Positions 1-7,757 of a stretch of DNA of 10,505 nucleotides are shown here, piece after piece; position 1 is the stretch's first letter, and each line of letters begins with the position of its first letter. The DNA is taken from NCBI GenBank assembly GCA_035604635.1, contig DATNIC010000237.1:1-10505 (forward strand), read 5' to 3'. This DNA comes from DATNIC01 sp035604635. Its GTDB lineage: Bacteria; Vulcanimicrobiota; Vulcanimicrobiia; Vulcanimicrobiales; Vulcanimicrobiaceae. A program made the translations under genes and the position numbers. Under the pieces are notes generated by a model that made no database searches, had not been told where the DNA came from, and was given only the letters and a program-made list of their open reading frames with translations.

Positions 1-38
1 ATCGCGGCGAGAGCGAGGCCGAGTGTGGCTGTGCGCAT
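1..38 (-). CDS. Start of an exported protein, cut by the left window edge
   Basis: An ATG at 38 on the minus strand opens a frame that runs off the window after 12 codons, reading MRTATLGLALAA. One Arg followed by a hydrophobic Leu/Ala run is what the start of a signal peptide looks like. A purine-rich GAGAGG lies about 7 nt upstream and could act as the ribosome binding site. The gene follows the substrate-binding protein gene in the same direction but is separated from it by a strong terminator. It may therefore have its own promoter, or rely on read-through. A second substrate-binding protein would fit the neighbourhood, but 12 residues cannot show this. The product is unknown. Confidence 0.5.
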   Translation of the reverse strand, partial: MRTATLGLALAA

Positions 39-127
39 GAGGGTCCTCTCTGAGGCGAAGGATCTGGGCAAGGTGTCGATGCCCTGAGGATATCCTGGGA
101 GCAAACGACCGCGCATTAGGCCGTCAT

Positions 128-164
128 AAAAAGAAAGAGAGCGTGTTGCGGCGCACACGCTCTC
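128..164 (-). terminator. Intrinsic terminator after the substrate-binding protein gene
   Basis: A perfect 10-bp stem pairs GAGAGCGTGT (137-146) with ACACGCTCTC (155-164) around an 8-nt loop. On the minus strand it is followed directly by TTTCTTTTT (136-128). This is a textbook Rho-independent terminator 22 nt beyond the stop codon of the substrate-binding protein gene. On the plus strand the same stem is followed, after four bases, by a T run at 170-174, so weak two-way activity is possible. Confidence 0.9.
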
Positions 165-186
165 ATCCGTTTTTAACCTCCGGCGT

Positions 187-1371
187 TCATCGCGACAGCA
201 GCGCACCTCCGAGCTTGCTGACCGCGACCCACGTTTCTTTGCCCGGCTCCCAACGAACCACCAGGGCCGCTTGCGCTCCAAGCCCTCGCTGCGGCGACTC
301 GTGGAAGTTGTACTGTCCGTCGATGCCCGTCCATCTGTTGAGCGAGTCGATGAATTGCTTGACTTGCGCCGGCGTGGCGTCGAAACCGAGAGATCTCAGC
401 GCGTCGAGCATCAGAAAGGCCGGATCCCACGCGAGGCTCTGGCCGTTGTCGGGCTTGATGCCCTTCGCTTTGAACGCGTCGAGATAGGCGCCGATCTTCT
501 GACGAATCGCGGGCGGGACGAGATTGCCGGTCGCGCCGTCGGGCGTATTGCAGGGCTTCGCGGGGAACAGCATCTCTTTGGGCAAAAACGCCGCGTACTG
601 TTTCATCTGCGCGTACGTCAAGTTGCCGTCGGTCGTCGCAATGGGAACGTCGAGCCCCGCTTCGGTCGCGCCACGCAGCAGGGTTCCTCCCGCCGGTCCC
701 GTGCTCCATGCGATCAGGACTTGCGCGTCCGATGCCTTGATGTGCGCCATTTGCGCGCTGACGCTGACGTCGCTCGGATTGAAGTGTTCGCGCGCGACGA
801 TCTGCTCTACTTGATTCTCGGGAGCGGAGAAGGCAGCGTCAATGTTGCGCTCCGCATCTTGCCCCGTTGCGTCCGTCGACGTGATGACGGCGACCTTGCG
901 CAGGCCGCGCTCGCGAAAATAACGCGCGAGGACCGCGAGCTCATCCTTCGTCGAAACGCTCGATGAATATGCAAAGCTCCCCTCTGCGGGATGCGCTCCC
1001 GGCGAAAAACAGTACATGACGGGGCCGTCTTTGACGAGGGGCAACTGGGCGTTGCACGTTGCGGTGAACGACGAGCCGAGAAAGAACGGGACCTTCTTTG
1101 CGATGATCCCATTGGTGAGCTGGACCGTGACTTGCGGATTCGATTGGTCGTCGACGATGGAGAAGTGAATCGGCCGTCCCCGAATCCCGCCGGACTTGTT
1201 GACGGTCTCCTCGACGACGGCGAGCGCCTGACCCTCCTCGCTGCCGATGAAGGATGCCGGCCCGGTCAGGGGCAGGATGACGTTGATGACGTACGGATCG
1301 GCGGCCCGGCTTGCGAGCGGGATCAGAACGAACATCGGGATGAGGGCGAGGACGAGAAGGCGTTTGAGCAT
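187..1371 (-). CDS. ABC transporter substrate-binding protein, branched-chain amino acid (LivJ-like) type
   Basis: This 394-residue protein belongs to the periplasmic-binding type 1 family (Peripla_BP_6), whose members capture amino acids, amides or aromatic acids outside the membrane for a Liv-type ABC importer. Residues 1-23 form a signal peptide (MLKR, hydrophobic core, ASRA/AD cleavage site), with no lipobox Cys. The mature protein opens with VINVILPLTGPAS (28-40), the usual first strand and ligand loop. GGIRGRPI (61-68), VDDQSNP (73-79) and VAVITSTDATGQD (160-172) are typical of both lobes. The length is normal. An upstream in-frame extension exists, but the ATG at 1371 is chosen because GGGAGGT lies 5 nt before it and the signal peptide begins there. 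It starts 38 nt after the dnaE2 stop with no terminator between, so co-transcription is possible. No permease or ATPase gene is in view. The substrate cannot be read from sequence. Confidence 0.92.
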   Translation of the reverse strand: MLKRLLVLALIPMFVLIPLASRAADPYVINVILPLTGPASFIGSEEGQALAVVEETVNKSGGIRGRPIHFSIVDDQSNPQVTVQLTNGIIAKKVPFFLGSSFTATCNAQLPLVKDGPVMYCFSPGAHPAEGSFAYSSSVSTKDELAVLARYFRERGLRKVAVITSTDATGQDAERNIDAAFSAPENQVEQIVAREHFNPSDVSVSAQMAHIKASDAQVLIAWSTGPAGGTLLRGATEAGLDVPIATTDGNLTYAQMKQYAAFLPKEMLFPAKPCNTPDGATGNLVPPAIRQKIGAYLDAFKAKGIKPDNGQSLAWDPAFLMLDALRSLGFDATPAQVKQFIDSLNRWTGIDGQYNFHESPQRGLGAQAALVVRWEPGKETWVAVSKLGGALLSR

Positions 1372-1409
1372 CGTGACCTCCCTCTGATGACGCCTCCGCT
1401 TTCGCTGCG

Positions 1410-4400
1410 CTAATGGAAATTCCGCGCGCGGACGCCGTCGACGGCCCCTTCCGTATCGAACGACCAGATGCGCTTGGCAAGAACGTCGATGCAGCCCATC
1501 TCTTTTTGCAACGTTCCCTCGACGATGACCGCGTTCGAGAGACGGATGACGCGGCGATACTTTTCGTAAACGTCTGGGCGGATGATGACGTTGACGAGCC
1601 CGGTCTCGTCCTCGAGGGTCAAAAAAACGAAGCCTTTCGCCGTCCCCGGGCGCTGGCGCGTGATCACCATGCCGCCGACTTTGCAAATGAGATGATTCGG
1701 CATCTCGGGCAGCCGTTGCGCGGAGACGACGTGCAGCGCGTCGAGCTTCGAACGGAAGAACGATATCGGCTGCGCCTGCGGCGAGACGCCGGTCGTGTAG
1801 ATGTCCAACGTCGTCGCTTCGAGCGGCGCGAGCGCTCGCAAGCGCGCGGCCGGTTCGTCGATCTCCATCCCGCGGCCGAGCTCGCCGCGCGCTTCCCGTT
1901 CGTCGAGGCCGCGCAACGCCCACATCGCCTCACGGCGGGTCGTAAACCACGGGGCGAACGCATCGGCGGCGGCAAGATTCTCGAGCGCTTCGCGCGAGAG
2001 CTGCGAACGCCGTGCGAAGTCGAGGATGTCGTCGAAGGCGGGCCGTTCGTTCAAGGCGGCTTCGAGCGCTGCACGCTGCGCTTCGCCCAAGCCGCGGATG
2101 AGGTGAAAGCCCAAACGCACGGCGCCGTCCGGCTCGACGAAGCTCCACCATTCGCTCGCGTTGACCGTCACCGGACGGACGGCGACGTCGTGGCGCTTCG
2201 CATCGTTGACCAAGACTTCGGTCGAGTAGAAGCCCATCGGTTGAACGTTGAGGATCGCTGCGAGGAAGATCGCCGGTTCGTGACATTTCACGTAGGCCGA
2301 GGCGTACGCGAGGAGCGCGAAGCTCGCAGCGTGCGATTCGGGGAAGCCGTAATCGGCAAAACCGTCGAGCATGTGATAGAGACGGTCGGCCGCTTCGCGC
2401 GTGATGCCGTTCTTCATCATCCCCTCGACGAGTCTCGGATAGATCTCACGCATCCGCTCGCGGGAGCGCTTGTGACCCATCGCGCGGCGGAGGTTATCGG
2501 CTTCCGCCGGCGTGAAACCGGCGACCGCCGTCGCCATGCGCATCCCTTGTTCCTGAAAGAGCGGGACGCCGAGCGTCCGCTCGAGGATCGGCTTCAACTT
2601 GGGATGCAAGTACGTTACGTCTTCTTGGCCGTTGCGGCGGCGCAGAAACGGGTGGATCATATCGCCTTGAATCGGACCCGGGCGAATGATCGCGACTTGC
2701 ATGACGATGTCGTAGAAGCAGCGCGGCCGTAAGCGCGGGAGCATCGACTGCTGCGCGCGCGACTCGATCTGGAAGACGCCGACCGTATCGGCGCGCTGCA
2801 TCATCTCGTAGGTCGGTTCGTCGTCGGCCGGGATGCCGTCGATGGTGAGCGCTGCGCGATCGGGATAGCAGCGTTGGTGCAGCGCGAACGCATCGCGCAG
2901 GAGCGAGAGCATGCCCAGCCCCAGCAGGTCGATCTTGATGAGCCCGAGGTCGTTGAGGTCGTCCTTGTCCCACTGCACGATGGAACGGTCGCGCATCGTC
3001 GCCCACTCGATCGGCGCGACGCGAACGAGAGGATCGCGCGTGATCACCATCCCGCCCGAATGGATCCCCATGTGACGTGGAAAGCCGTCGATCCGGCGGC
3101 AATATGTGAGTAGCAGTTCGCCTGCCCCGGTCTCGCCAGAGAGCGACTCGTTGGCGTCGTACTCGCGCGCAATCTCTTCGACTTGCTCGAGCCCCAGGCC
3201 AAGCGCCTTACCGATGTCGCGGATCGCGGAACGCGTTCCGTAGGTGATCACTTCGGCGGCCATCGCGGCGTGAGCCCGTCCCCAGCGTTCGTAAACATAT
3301 TGGATGACTTTTTCACGATCTTGATGCGCGAAATCGATGTCGATGTCGGGGACTTCGTTGCGCTCTTCGGTGAGGAAGCGCTCGAAGAGGAGGTTATACG
3401 CGATTGGATCGACCGCGGTGATCTCGAGCGCATAACATACCGCCGAACTGGCAGCGGAACCACGGCCCTGAGCGAGGACGCCGAGCTCAGCCGCTTTCCG
3501 TGCGATATCCCATACGATCAAAAAGTAGCCGGCGAGCCCCATACGTTCGATGACGTCGAGTTCGCGTTTGAGCTGGTGCTCGACGTTGGACGCGAGCGGA
3601 GTCCCGTAGCGTTTGGCCGCACCGCGATAGACCAAGGTGCGCAGATAGCTGTGCGCGCTCGGCTCTTCGGGCGGGAGCGGAAAGGTGGGGAATTGACCGC
3701 GCAGTTTGTCCAAGCGGAACGTGCAGCGCTCGGCGATCGCAAGCGTCTGCCGGAGCGCTTGCGGATGGCGTGAAAACAGCGCCGCCATCTGGGCCGGCGA
3801 TTTGAGATAGAACTCGGCGTTGGGCCGTAACAGGACGCCGGCTTGCGCGAGCGAGGTCTTGTGTTTGACGCACGTCAGGATATCGCACAGCCGCGCGTCC
3901 CGTGGGACGGCGTAGGCAGCGCCGTTGGTGGCGACACAGGGTATGCCGAGCTCGCGTGCGAGGCGAACGAGCGCATAGCACAGCGCGCCGTCCTCCGCGC
4001 GCATGTGATGTTGCAGCTCGAGGAAGAATGCGCCCGGAAAGAGATCGCGCAGCTGCGCACCGATCTCGCGCGCGCCGTGCTCGTCGTCGGCCAGGAGCGC
4101 GCGCTCGGGTAGTCCGTTGCGCCAGCCGGAGAGCGCGACGAGTCCGTCCGTGCGGCCGGAGAGATCGTCGAGATGCAAGCGCGCAGCGCGCTTGCTCCCG
4201 CGCATCTGCGCGATCGAGATGAGCTCGACGAGATTCGCGTAGCCGGCGGCGTTTTCGACTAAGAGAACGAGCCGCGACGGGTGAGGAAGCTCGAGGGTGA
4301 GCTCGGCGCCGCAGATTGCGGCGAATCCCGGCTGTGCGAGGGCGGCCTTTGTGAAACGGACGGTCCCGTACAGGCCGTCACGGTCGGTGAGGGCGATCCC

Positions 4401-4514
4401 GGCTAGGCCGAGCTCCGCCCCGCGCGCGACGAGCTCCTCGGGGTGGGCCGCCCCCTCAAGGAAGCTGAAATTCGACCAGCAGTGAAGCTCGGCGTAGCCG
4501 GGGACAAGCGGCAT
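1410..4514 (-). CDS. dnaE2: Error-prone DNA polymerase DnaE2 (ImuC), C-family
   Basis: This 1034-residue C-family polymerase has the normal DnaE2 length. DnaE2 performs translesion synthesis during the SOS response, working with ImuB and the sliding clamp. The N-terminal PHP domain begins ELHCWSNFSFLEGA (9-22), the DnaE2 form of this motif. The palm carries GRGSAASS (350-357), PDIDIDF (389-395) with the catalytic DxD, and LIKIDLLGL (525-533) with the third catalytic Asp at 529. FPRHMGIHSGG (478-488), RPGPIQGDMIHPF (611-623) and the QEQGM box (654-658) follow. A helix-hairpin-helix region precedes a C-terminal OB fold (about 945-1010), and the protein ends RNFH as DnaE2 proteins often do. All polymerase residues are intact, so it should be active. 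The replicative DnaE1 is unlikely because of the length, the PHP motif and the SOS promoter. The ATG at 4514 is the only sensible start, since the next Met is residue 104, yet it has no Shine-Dalgarno sequence. Confidence 0.97.
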   Translation of the reverse strand: MPLVPGYAELHCWSNFSFLEGAAHPEELVARGAELGLAGIALTDRDGLYGTVRFTKAALAQPGFAAICGAELTLELPHPSRLVLLVENAAGYANLVELISIAQMRGSKRAARLHLDDLSGRTDGLVALSGWRNGLPERALLADDEHGAREIGAQLRDLFPGAFFLELQHHMRAEDGALCYALVRLARELGIPCVATNGAAYAVPRDARLCDILTCVKHKTSLAQAGVLLRPNAEFYLKSPAQMAALFSRHPQALRQTLAIAERCTFRLDKLRGQFPTFPLPPEEPSAHSYLRTLVYRGAAKRYGTPLASNVEHQLKRELDVIERMGLAGYFLIVWDIARKAAELGVLAQGRGSAASSAVCYALEITAVDPIAYNLLFERFLTEERNEVPDIDIDFAHQDREKVIQYVYERWGRAHAAMAAEVITYGTRSAIRDIGKALGLGLEQVEEIAREYDANESLSGETGAGELLLTYCRRIDGFPRHMGIHSGGMVITRDPLVRVAPIEWATMRDRSIVQWDKDDLNDLGLIKIDLLGLGMLSLLRDAFALHQRCYPDRAALTIDGIPADDEPTYEMMQRADTVGVFQIESRAQQSMLPRLRPRCFYDIVMQVAIIRPGPIQGDMIHPFLRRRNGQEDVTYLHPKLKPILERTLGVPLFQEQGMRMATAVAGFTPAEADNLRRAMGHKRSRERMREIYPRLVEGMMKNGITREAADRLYHMLDGFADYGFPESHAASFALLAYASAYVKCHEPAIFLAAILNVQPMGFYSTEVLVNDAKRHDVAVRPVTVNASEWWSFVEPDGAVRLGFHLIRGLGEAQRAALEAALNERPAFDDILDFARRSQLSREALENLAAADAFAPWFTTRREAMWALRGLDEREARGELGRGMEIDEPAARLRALAPLEATTLDIYTTGVSPQAQPISFFRSKLDALHVVSAQRLPEMPNHLICKVGGMVITRQRPGTAKGFVFLTLEDETGLVNVIIRPDVYEKYRRVIRLSNAVIVEGTLQKEMGCIDVLAKRIWSFDTEGAVDGVRARNFH

Positions 4515-4522
4515 GGGAGACC

Positions 4523-4552
4523 ATGATAATCGAACATACGTTCGATAAGCAA
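4523..4552 (-). promoter_or_regulatory. SOS promoter of dnaE2 with LexA box between -35 and -10
   Basis: On the minus strand, TTGCTT (4552-4547) and TATCAT (4528-4523) are separated by 18 bp. That spacer is exactly the palindrome 4529-4546, whose core is CGAAC-ATAC-GTTCG, matching the Gram-positive/actinobacterial LexA consensus. The -10 differs from TATAAT at one position. A LexA dimer here would block RNA polymerase directly. The +1 predicted from the -10 falls at about 4516-4514, on or just before the start codon. Confidence 0.9.
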
Positions 4553-4562
4553 TGGCCTCCGG

Positions 4563-4808
4563 CTATTTGTGCTCTTCGGTCTTCGGCTCGGGACCGGTGT
4601 CGAAGACGATCCCGTCGACTTCCTTGCTCTTGGGCCCCTCGCGCAGCTCGGCCCGGCGGGCCTGGTCCTGCTCGAGGTTGTCGGTTGCCTGTTCCTCAAC
4701 GTCCTCTTCGGCCTGATCGAGGAGCGGGGTAAGCTCGCTATCGCCGATCAGCGACGGCGCGATGAAGAACTCACGGTTCATCTCGTCGCCGGCATCACGT
4801 TCAGCCAT
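4563..4808 (-). CDS. Small acidic hypothetical protein
   Basis: This is an 81-residue protein that I do not recognise. It is strongly acidic, with about 24 Asp/Glu against 9 Arg/Lys. It has no signal peptide or membrane segment. The middle (about residues 28-57) is rich in Glu, Gln, Ala and Leu and could form a charged helix or coiled coil, and the C-terminal part (about 58-81, Pro/Lys/Glu) looks disordered. The ATG at 4808 is preferred; a GTG two codons upstream (4814) is the alternative, and neither has a clear Shine-Dalgarno sequence. It lies between the terminator of the lipoprotein gene and the SOS promoter of dnaE2, on the same strand, so it is probably a separate transcript. A hydrophobic reading frame exists on the opposite strand, but this frame agrees with the direction of all neighbours. 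That it is a gene at all is likely rather than certain. Confidence 0.55.
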   Translation of the reverse strand: MAERDAGDEMNREFFIAPSLIGDSELTPLLDQAEEDVEEQATDNLEQDQARRAELREGPKSKEVDGIVFDTGPEPKTEEHK

Positions 4809-4819
4809 GAGCACTACTT

Positions 4820-4847
4820 AAAAACGGAACGAAGACGCTCCCTTTTT
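4820..4847 (-). terminator. Probable intrinsic terminator after the lipoprotein gene
   Basis: On the minus strand GGAGCG (4841-4836) pairs with CGTTCC (4831-4826), with one G-T wobble and a TCTT loop. It is followed by G and then TTTTT (4824-4820). The five A residues before the stem (4847-4843) can extend the pairing past a G-G mismatch. It ends 69 nt past the lipoprotein stop codon and 12 nt before the small acidic ORF, separating the two. The stem is short, so confidence is moderate. Confidence 0.65.
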
Positions 4848-4916
4848 CCCCCACACCCGGTTGCCGTAGCCACCCCGTCGACGGCCTTCTCAACTTCTTC
4901 ACAGCGATAGCGTCCC

Positions 4917-6788
4917 CTATGGGCCGATCGTGATACCGCCGGGCGAGTTCGGACTGCTGCCTGTATTGATCGTGCGCAGAATAGGCAGGTTCGCCGCCGA
5001 ACTGCCGAGGGACGATTTTGCGAACACGTTGATCGTGTTCGTGACCTGGTTGCCGACGTAGAGATTCCCGCCGTAGTCGCCGGCCATCCCCGCCGGAAAG
5101 TGGGTTGTAAACGGGGTTCCTGACAGCGTAATGTTCGGAACGCAGTTGTTGCACCCAGGCAGGGTGCTGCTGTTCCAGATCGAGACGCGATTGAGCGCAT
5201 CCCCTCCAGTAGTGTTAAAAGCGTTGACGATGTCGACGTACATATTGCCCGAAGTGTCGAATCCGAGGCCGAGAGGATTGATGTAGGCGGGGCCGGGCGT
5301 GGGATTGCCGGGCCAGGGGATCCCGCTCGTGCCGTTCAGCGTGGTCTGAGGGGTGATCATTTGGTTCGTGCCGGTCATCGAAAAGGTGCCGTGCGCGAAA
5401 CTGAAGATGTCGTTGTTCCCGGTCTCGGCGACCCACAGGTTCCCGGACGGATCGAACGCCATTCCGATGGTGTGGCTGAAGCAGCTCGTGGCGCATTTCA
5501 GGGTCGCGGTCTGAGCAGAAGCTGCGATGCTGTTCGAGCTTGCTAGAAACACGTGAATGCCGTTGCTGAAAATGTCGTCGCATGCAACAAGCAGATACTG
5601 ACCGGTCGGGTCAGACGTGAAGTTTTCGCAGGCCTGATTACTATCGATCGATGCAATTTGGGTAATTTGCCGCATTGGCGCAACGTTGCCATTCGCTCCC
5701 GCTGCGAAAACGAGGATGAGTGGATGGGACTGTGTCGTGTATGGACCGTTGTCCAAAACGTACAAGTTGCCCGACGCATCGAGGAGCGGGGCCAACGGGT
5801 TGGACAAGCTGGTGCTTGAGCCCGCTAGTGTGCGGATCGGCGTGGCGCTGCCGCTTGCGCCGAACGGATAGACCTCGATATTGCCGCCGCCGGGCGACCC
5901 TGACGAGCACGGCGGCGGGCAGTTGCTGTTCGCAACGTAAAGATTTGCGCGAAGGATCGGAATCGATACCGGCACGACTTGGCTTCCGATCGTTAGGCTG
6001 ATCGTCGCCGTATTGCCGAGGCTCTGTGCAAGCGGGGCGCCGCTGTACGACAGTGTAACGGTTTGCCCCGGCGCGGTGATCGACGTAGGCGAAGCGGATA
6101 GCGACGGGTCGTTACCGCTGACTTGAATCGGCGTGGCGTAAGGCGCCGTGCCGGTGATTTGGGCCCCGGAAGGATCGTCGGCGGCCACCGTCAGGCTCGC
6201 GTTGTTGCCGCTGGTGTTACTGGGGCAACTCTCCGGGATCTGGACTTTGACGCCACCCAAGAGGTTGCAGTTGCCGCCCGTACCAGGCGTTATGGTAGCT
6301 ATGACCGTACCGATCGCAGCATTCATCGCGACCGTGACGTTGAACGGGGTGCCGGCGGTGACTGTGGTGGTCGTCGTCGTGGTCGCAAGAGTCGCGCCGG
6401 TTCCGTTCGGGCCGGAAAAGATCGTCAGGACGATCGTGTCGCTGCCGACCGGCGCGCCGAACGTCAGCGTACAGGTGCGCGCGCCGCTGGTCGTCGTGCA
6501 GAGACTCGACGTCGCGCTGACGTCGAAGATCTGCGCGGTGCCGCCGTTTGCGACGATCGAGACCGACGACGCATTTGGCGAGACGAACTGCGGATAGCGT
6601 ACTTTGCTCGACGACGTTTGTGTCGGAATCGAAAGCACGATACTGCCGGAAACGGTCTTCTGTTGCGAGGTCGAGCCCGGCGCGCCGGGCGCCGCCGGTG
6701 AGACCGCGCTCGATCCGCCGCTCCCGCCGCCGCAACTCGTTATGAACAGCGCCGCCAGCAGCGCGAGGGCCGGTCGCACGGCCTTCAT
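4917..6788 (-). CDS. Surface lipoprotein with Ig-like N-terminus and NHL-type beta-propeller
   Basis: This 623-residue protein begins with a lipoprotein signal peptide: MKAVRP, a hydrophobic stretch, then ITSC with the lipidated Cys at 19, followed by a Gly/Ser/Pro linker to about residue 42. Residues 45-280 are Ser/Thr/Val-rich beta sandwich material with a run of seven Thr (136-142). From about 282 onward there are propeller-like blades marked NLYVAN, DASGNLYVLDNG (337-348), DPSGNLWVAETGNND (446-460), DTSGNMYVD (511-519) and GGNLYVGN (573-580). This resembles NHL/SMP-30-like repeats, which usually bind partners or ligands outside the cell; no enzyme residues are evident. Its ATG directly follows the fecR stop (TAAATG), with GGAGG nine bases upstream inside fecR, so the two genes are translationally coupled. 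Similar lipoproteins are, as I recall, abundant in Eremiobacterota. The precise function is unknown. Confidence 0.85.
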   Translation of the reverse strand: MKAVRPALALLAALFITSCGGGSGGSSAVSPAAPGAPGSTSQQKTVSGSIVLSIPTQTSSSKVRYPQFVSPNASSVSIVANGGTAQIFDVSATSSLCTTTSGARTCTLTFGAPVGSDTIVLTIFSGPNGTGATLATTTTTTTVTAGTPFNVTVAMNAAIGTVIATITPGTGGNCNLLGGVKVQIPESCPSNTSGNNASLTVAADDPSGAQITGTAPYATPIQVSGNDPSLSASPTSITAPGQTVTLSYSGAPLAQSLGNTATISLTIGSQVVPVSIPILRANLYVANSNCPPPCSSGSPGGGNIEVYPFGASGSATPIRTLAGSSTSLSNPLAPLLDASGNLYVLDNGPYTTQSHPLILVFAAGANGNVAPMRQITQIASIDSNQACENFTSDPTGQYLLVACDDIFSNGIHVFLASSNSIAASAQTATLKCATSCFSHTIGMAFDPSGNLWVAETGNNDIFSFAHGTFSMTGTNQMITPQTTLNGTSGIPWPGNPTPGPAYINPLGLGFDTSGNMYVDIVNAFNTTGGDALNRVSIWNSSTLPGCNNCVPNITLSGTPFTTHFPAGMAGDYGGNLYVGNQVTNTINVFAKSSLGSSAANLPILRTINTGSSPNSPGGITIGP

Positions 6789-7670
6789 TTAGAACGGCCT
6801 CCGCGCGGGTCCGGCGGGCGCCGGTCCTACGGGGGCTTGCTGAATGATAATCGTCCCGCTTTGCGTTGCGCCGGGATTTGGAGCGGGACTCGTCTTCGTC
6901 TGTGCTGACGCTGCCGCCGCGCCGCCGATCGCCCCGGCGCCCGCCGCTGCTGCAGCCGCCGCTGGTGCCGCGGCCCCGCCCACGGCTCCGCCGACGCCTG
7001 CCGTCGCCGCGCTGAGGCCGCTCGAGGCGCTCGTGCTCACGCCGGAGCTCGAGAAGCCGCTCAGGGTCGCGCTCGTCACGGCGCCCGTCGTCACGGCGCC
7101 GGTTGCCGTTACGGTGATCACTTGGCCCGTGGCAAGGGCGAACGATTGTCCACCGACCGTGACCGTGACGCTGTCAGCGGCGCACGCCAGGCAGGCGACC
7201 GTCGTTTGCCCGCCCGCAAACGCGAGCAGACCGACGGTCCCGCGCACCCCGATCGTCGAGGTCGGGGTATTAAAACGATAGTTCGCGGTTCCGCCCTGCG
7301 GCCGTTTGATATCGAAGCGCAGCGTCCCGCCGGCGACGGTGATCGTCGAACCCGGCCCCGCCGCGGTTTGGTTGAACGCGCCGACCTGTACCTTCGTGTC
7401 CTGACCGAGCCCGACCAACGACGAGTCGGGGAGCTGCAAGAGTGCCGCCGACTGTTTTTGCGTTACCGCGAACGCATCGTCCGGCAAGACGTATTTGGCA
7501 GCGACTTGATTGAACTGACCCGCGTCGCCAAGCTGGTAGCCGATCGTCCCCTTGAGCCGTTGCAGCTCCTTGTTGGACGCGGCATCCCCCACGCTCGACT
7601 GCAGGCCGGCCAGAAGTCCGAGTCCCAGCACAAAGTAACGCAAAAAGAAGCGGGCGTACGAACGGGCCAT
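6789..7670 (-). CDS. Exported FecR-domain protein with Ala/Gly-rich tail
   Basis: This is a 293-residue protein. Residues 1-30 form a signal peptide or membrane anchor (MARSYARFF, then a Leu/Gly core, then a possible cleavage site near VGDA/AS). Residues about 60-190 form a FecR domain, shown by LPDSSLVGLG (80-89), the beta-rich FDIKRP (119-124) and the hallmark PTSTIGVRGT (136-145). FecR domains occur in sigma-factor regulators and also in stand-alone envelope proteins. No sigma factor gene is nearby and the domain lies outside the membrane, so the second kind is more likely. Two Cys (160, 163) lie in a CLAC motif. Residues 204-257 are low-complexity Ser, Ala and Gly, and the tail is Pro-rich. 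The ATG at 7670 is chosen for the GAGGT six bases upstream; a TTG at 7709 would add 13 residues. The gene begins 87 nt after imuB and abuts the lipoprotein gene, with which it forms an operon. Confidence 0.82.
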   Translation of the reverse strand: MARSYARFFLRYFVLGLGLLAGLQSSVGDAASNKELQRLKGTIGYQLGDAGQFNQVAAKYVLPDDAFAVTQKQSAALLQLPDSSLVGLGQDTKVQVGAFNQTAAGPGSTITVAGGTLRFDIKRPQGGTANYRFNTPTSTIGVRGTVGLLAFAGGQTTVACLACAADSVTVTVGGQSFALATGQVITVTATGAVTTGAVTSATLSGFSSSGVSTSASSGLSAATAGVGGAVGGAAAPAAAAAAAGAGAIGGAAAASAQTKTSPAPNPGATQSGTIIIQQAPVGPAPAGPARRPF

Positions 7671-7757
7671 TCCGATACCTCGCAAGCCGAGCGCGTTGAC
7701 CGTTGGCAAAAACTAAGACAAGCGTTCGGCAGGCACCTTCAAGAAACGGTTCTCGTA

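Noticed and set aside
87..96. AGGATATCCT palindrome in the leader of the left-edge gene as an operator
   Set aside because: It is only 10 bp, has no promoter elements placed around it and no second copy in the window.
1372..1923. N-terminal extension of the substrate-binding protein to 578 residues
   Set aside because: The extra 184 residues overlap dnaE2 out of frame and are Arg-rich. The signal peptide and Shine-Dalgarno mark the ATG at 1371 as the start.
1413..2732. Long plus-strand open frame opposite dnaE2, 439 codons
   Set aside because: It is antisense to the conserved polymerase core. Its Arg/Asp/Val-rich composition is the usual mirror of a high-GC gene and matches no family.
4511..4554. 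A shared peptide (IERMFDY-GLPCR) encoded in another minus-strand frame upstream of both dnaE2 and imuB
   Set aside because: It follows from the near-identical promoter DNA: the LexA palindrome itself spells IERMFD. The rest of each frame overlaps the polymerase genes and has no protein similarity.
4569..4910. Plus-strand 113-codon frame with a hydrophobic stretch opposite the small acidic gene
   Set aside because: It runs against all neighbours, crosses the terminator hairpin and shows no Shine-Dalgarno. It remains a weak alternative to the minus-strand ORF.
6900..7070. Ala/Gly-rich low-complexity run as a DNA repeat array
   Set aside because: The codons vary and there is no regular repeat unit. 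It is simply a biased protein segment of the FecR-domain protein.
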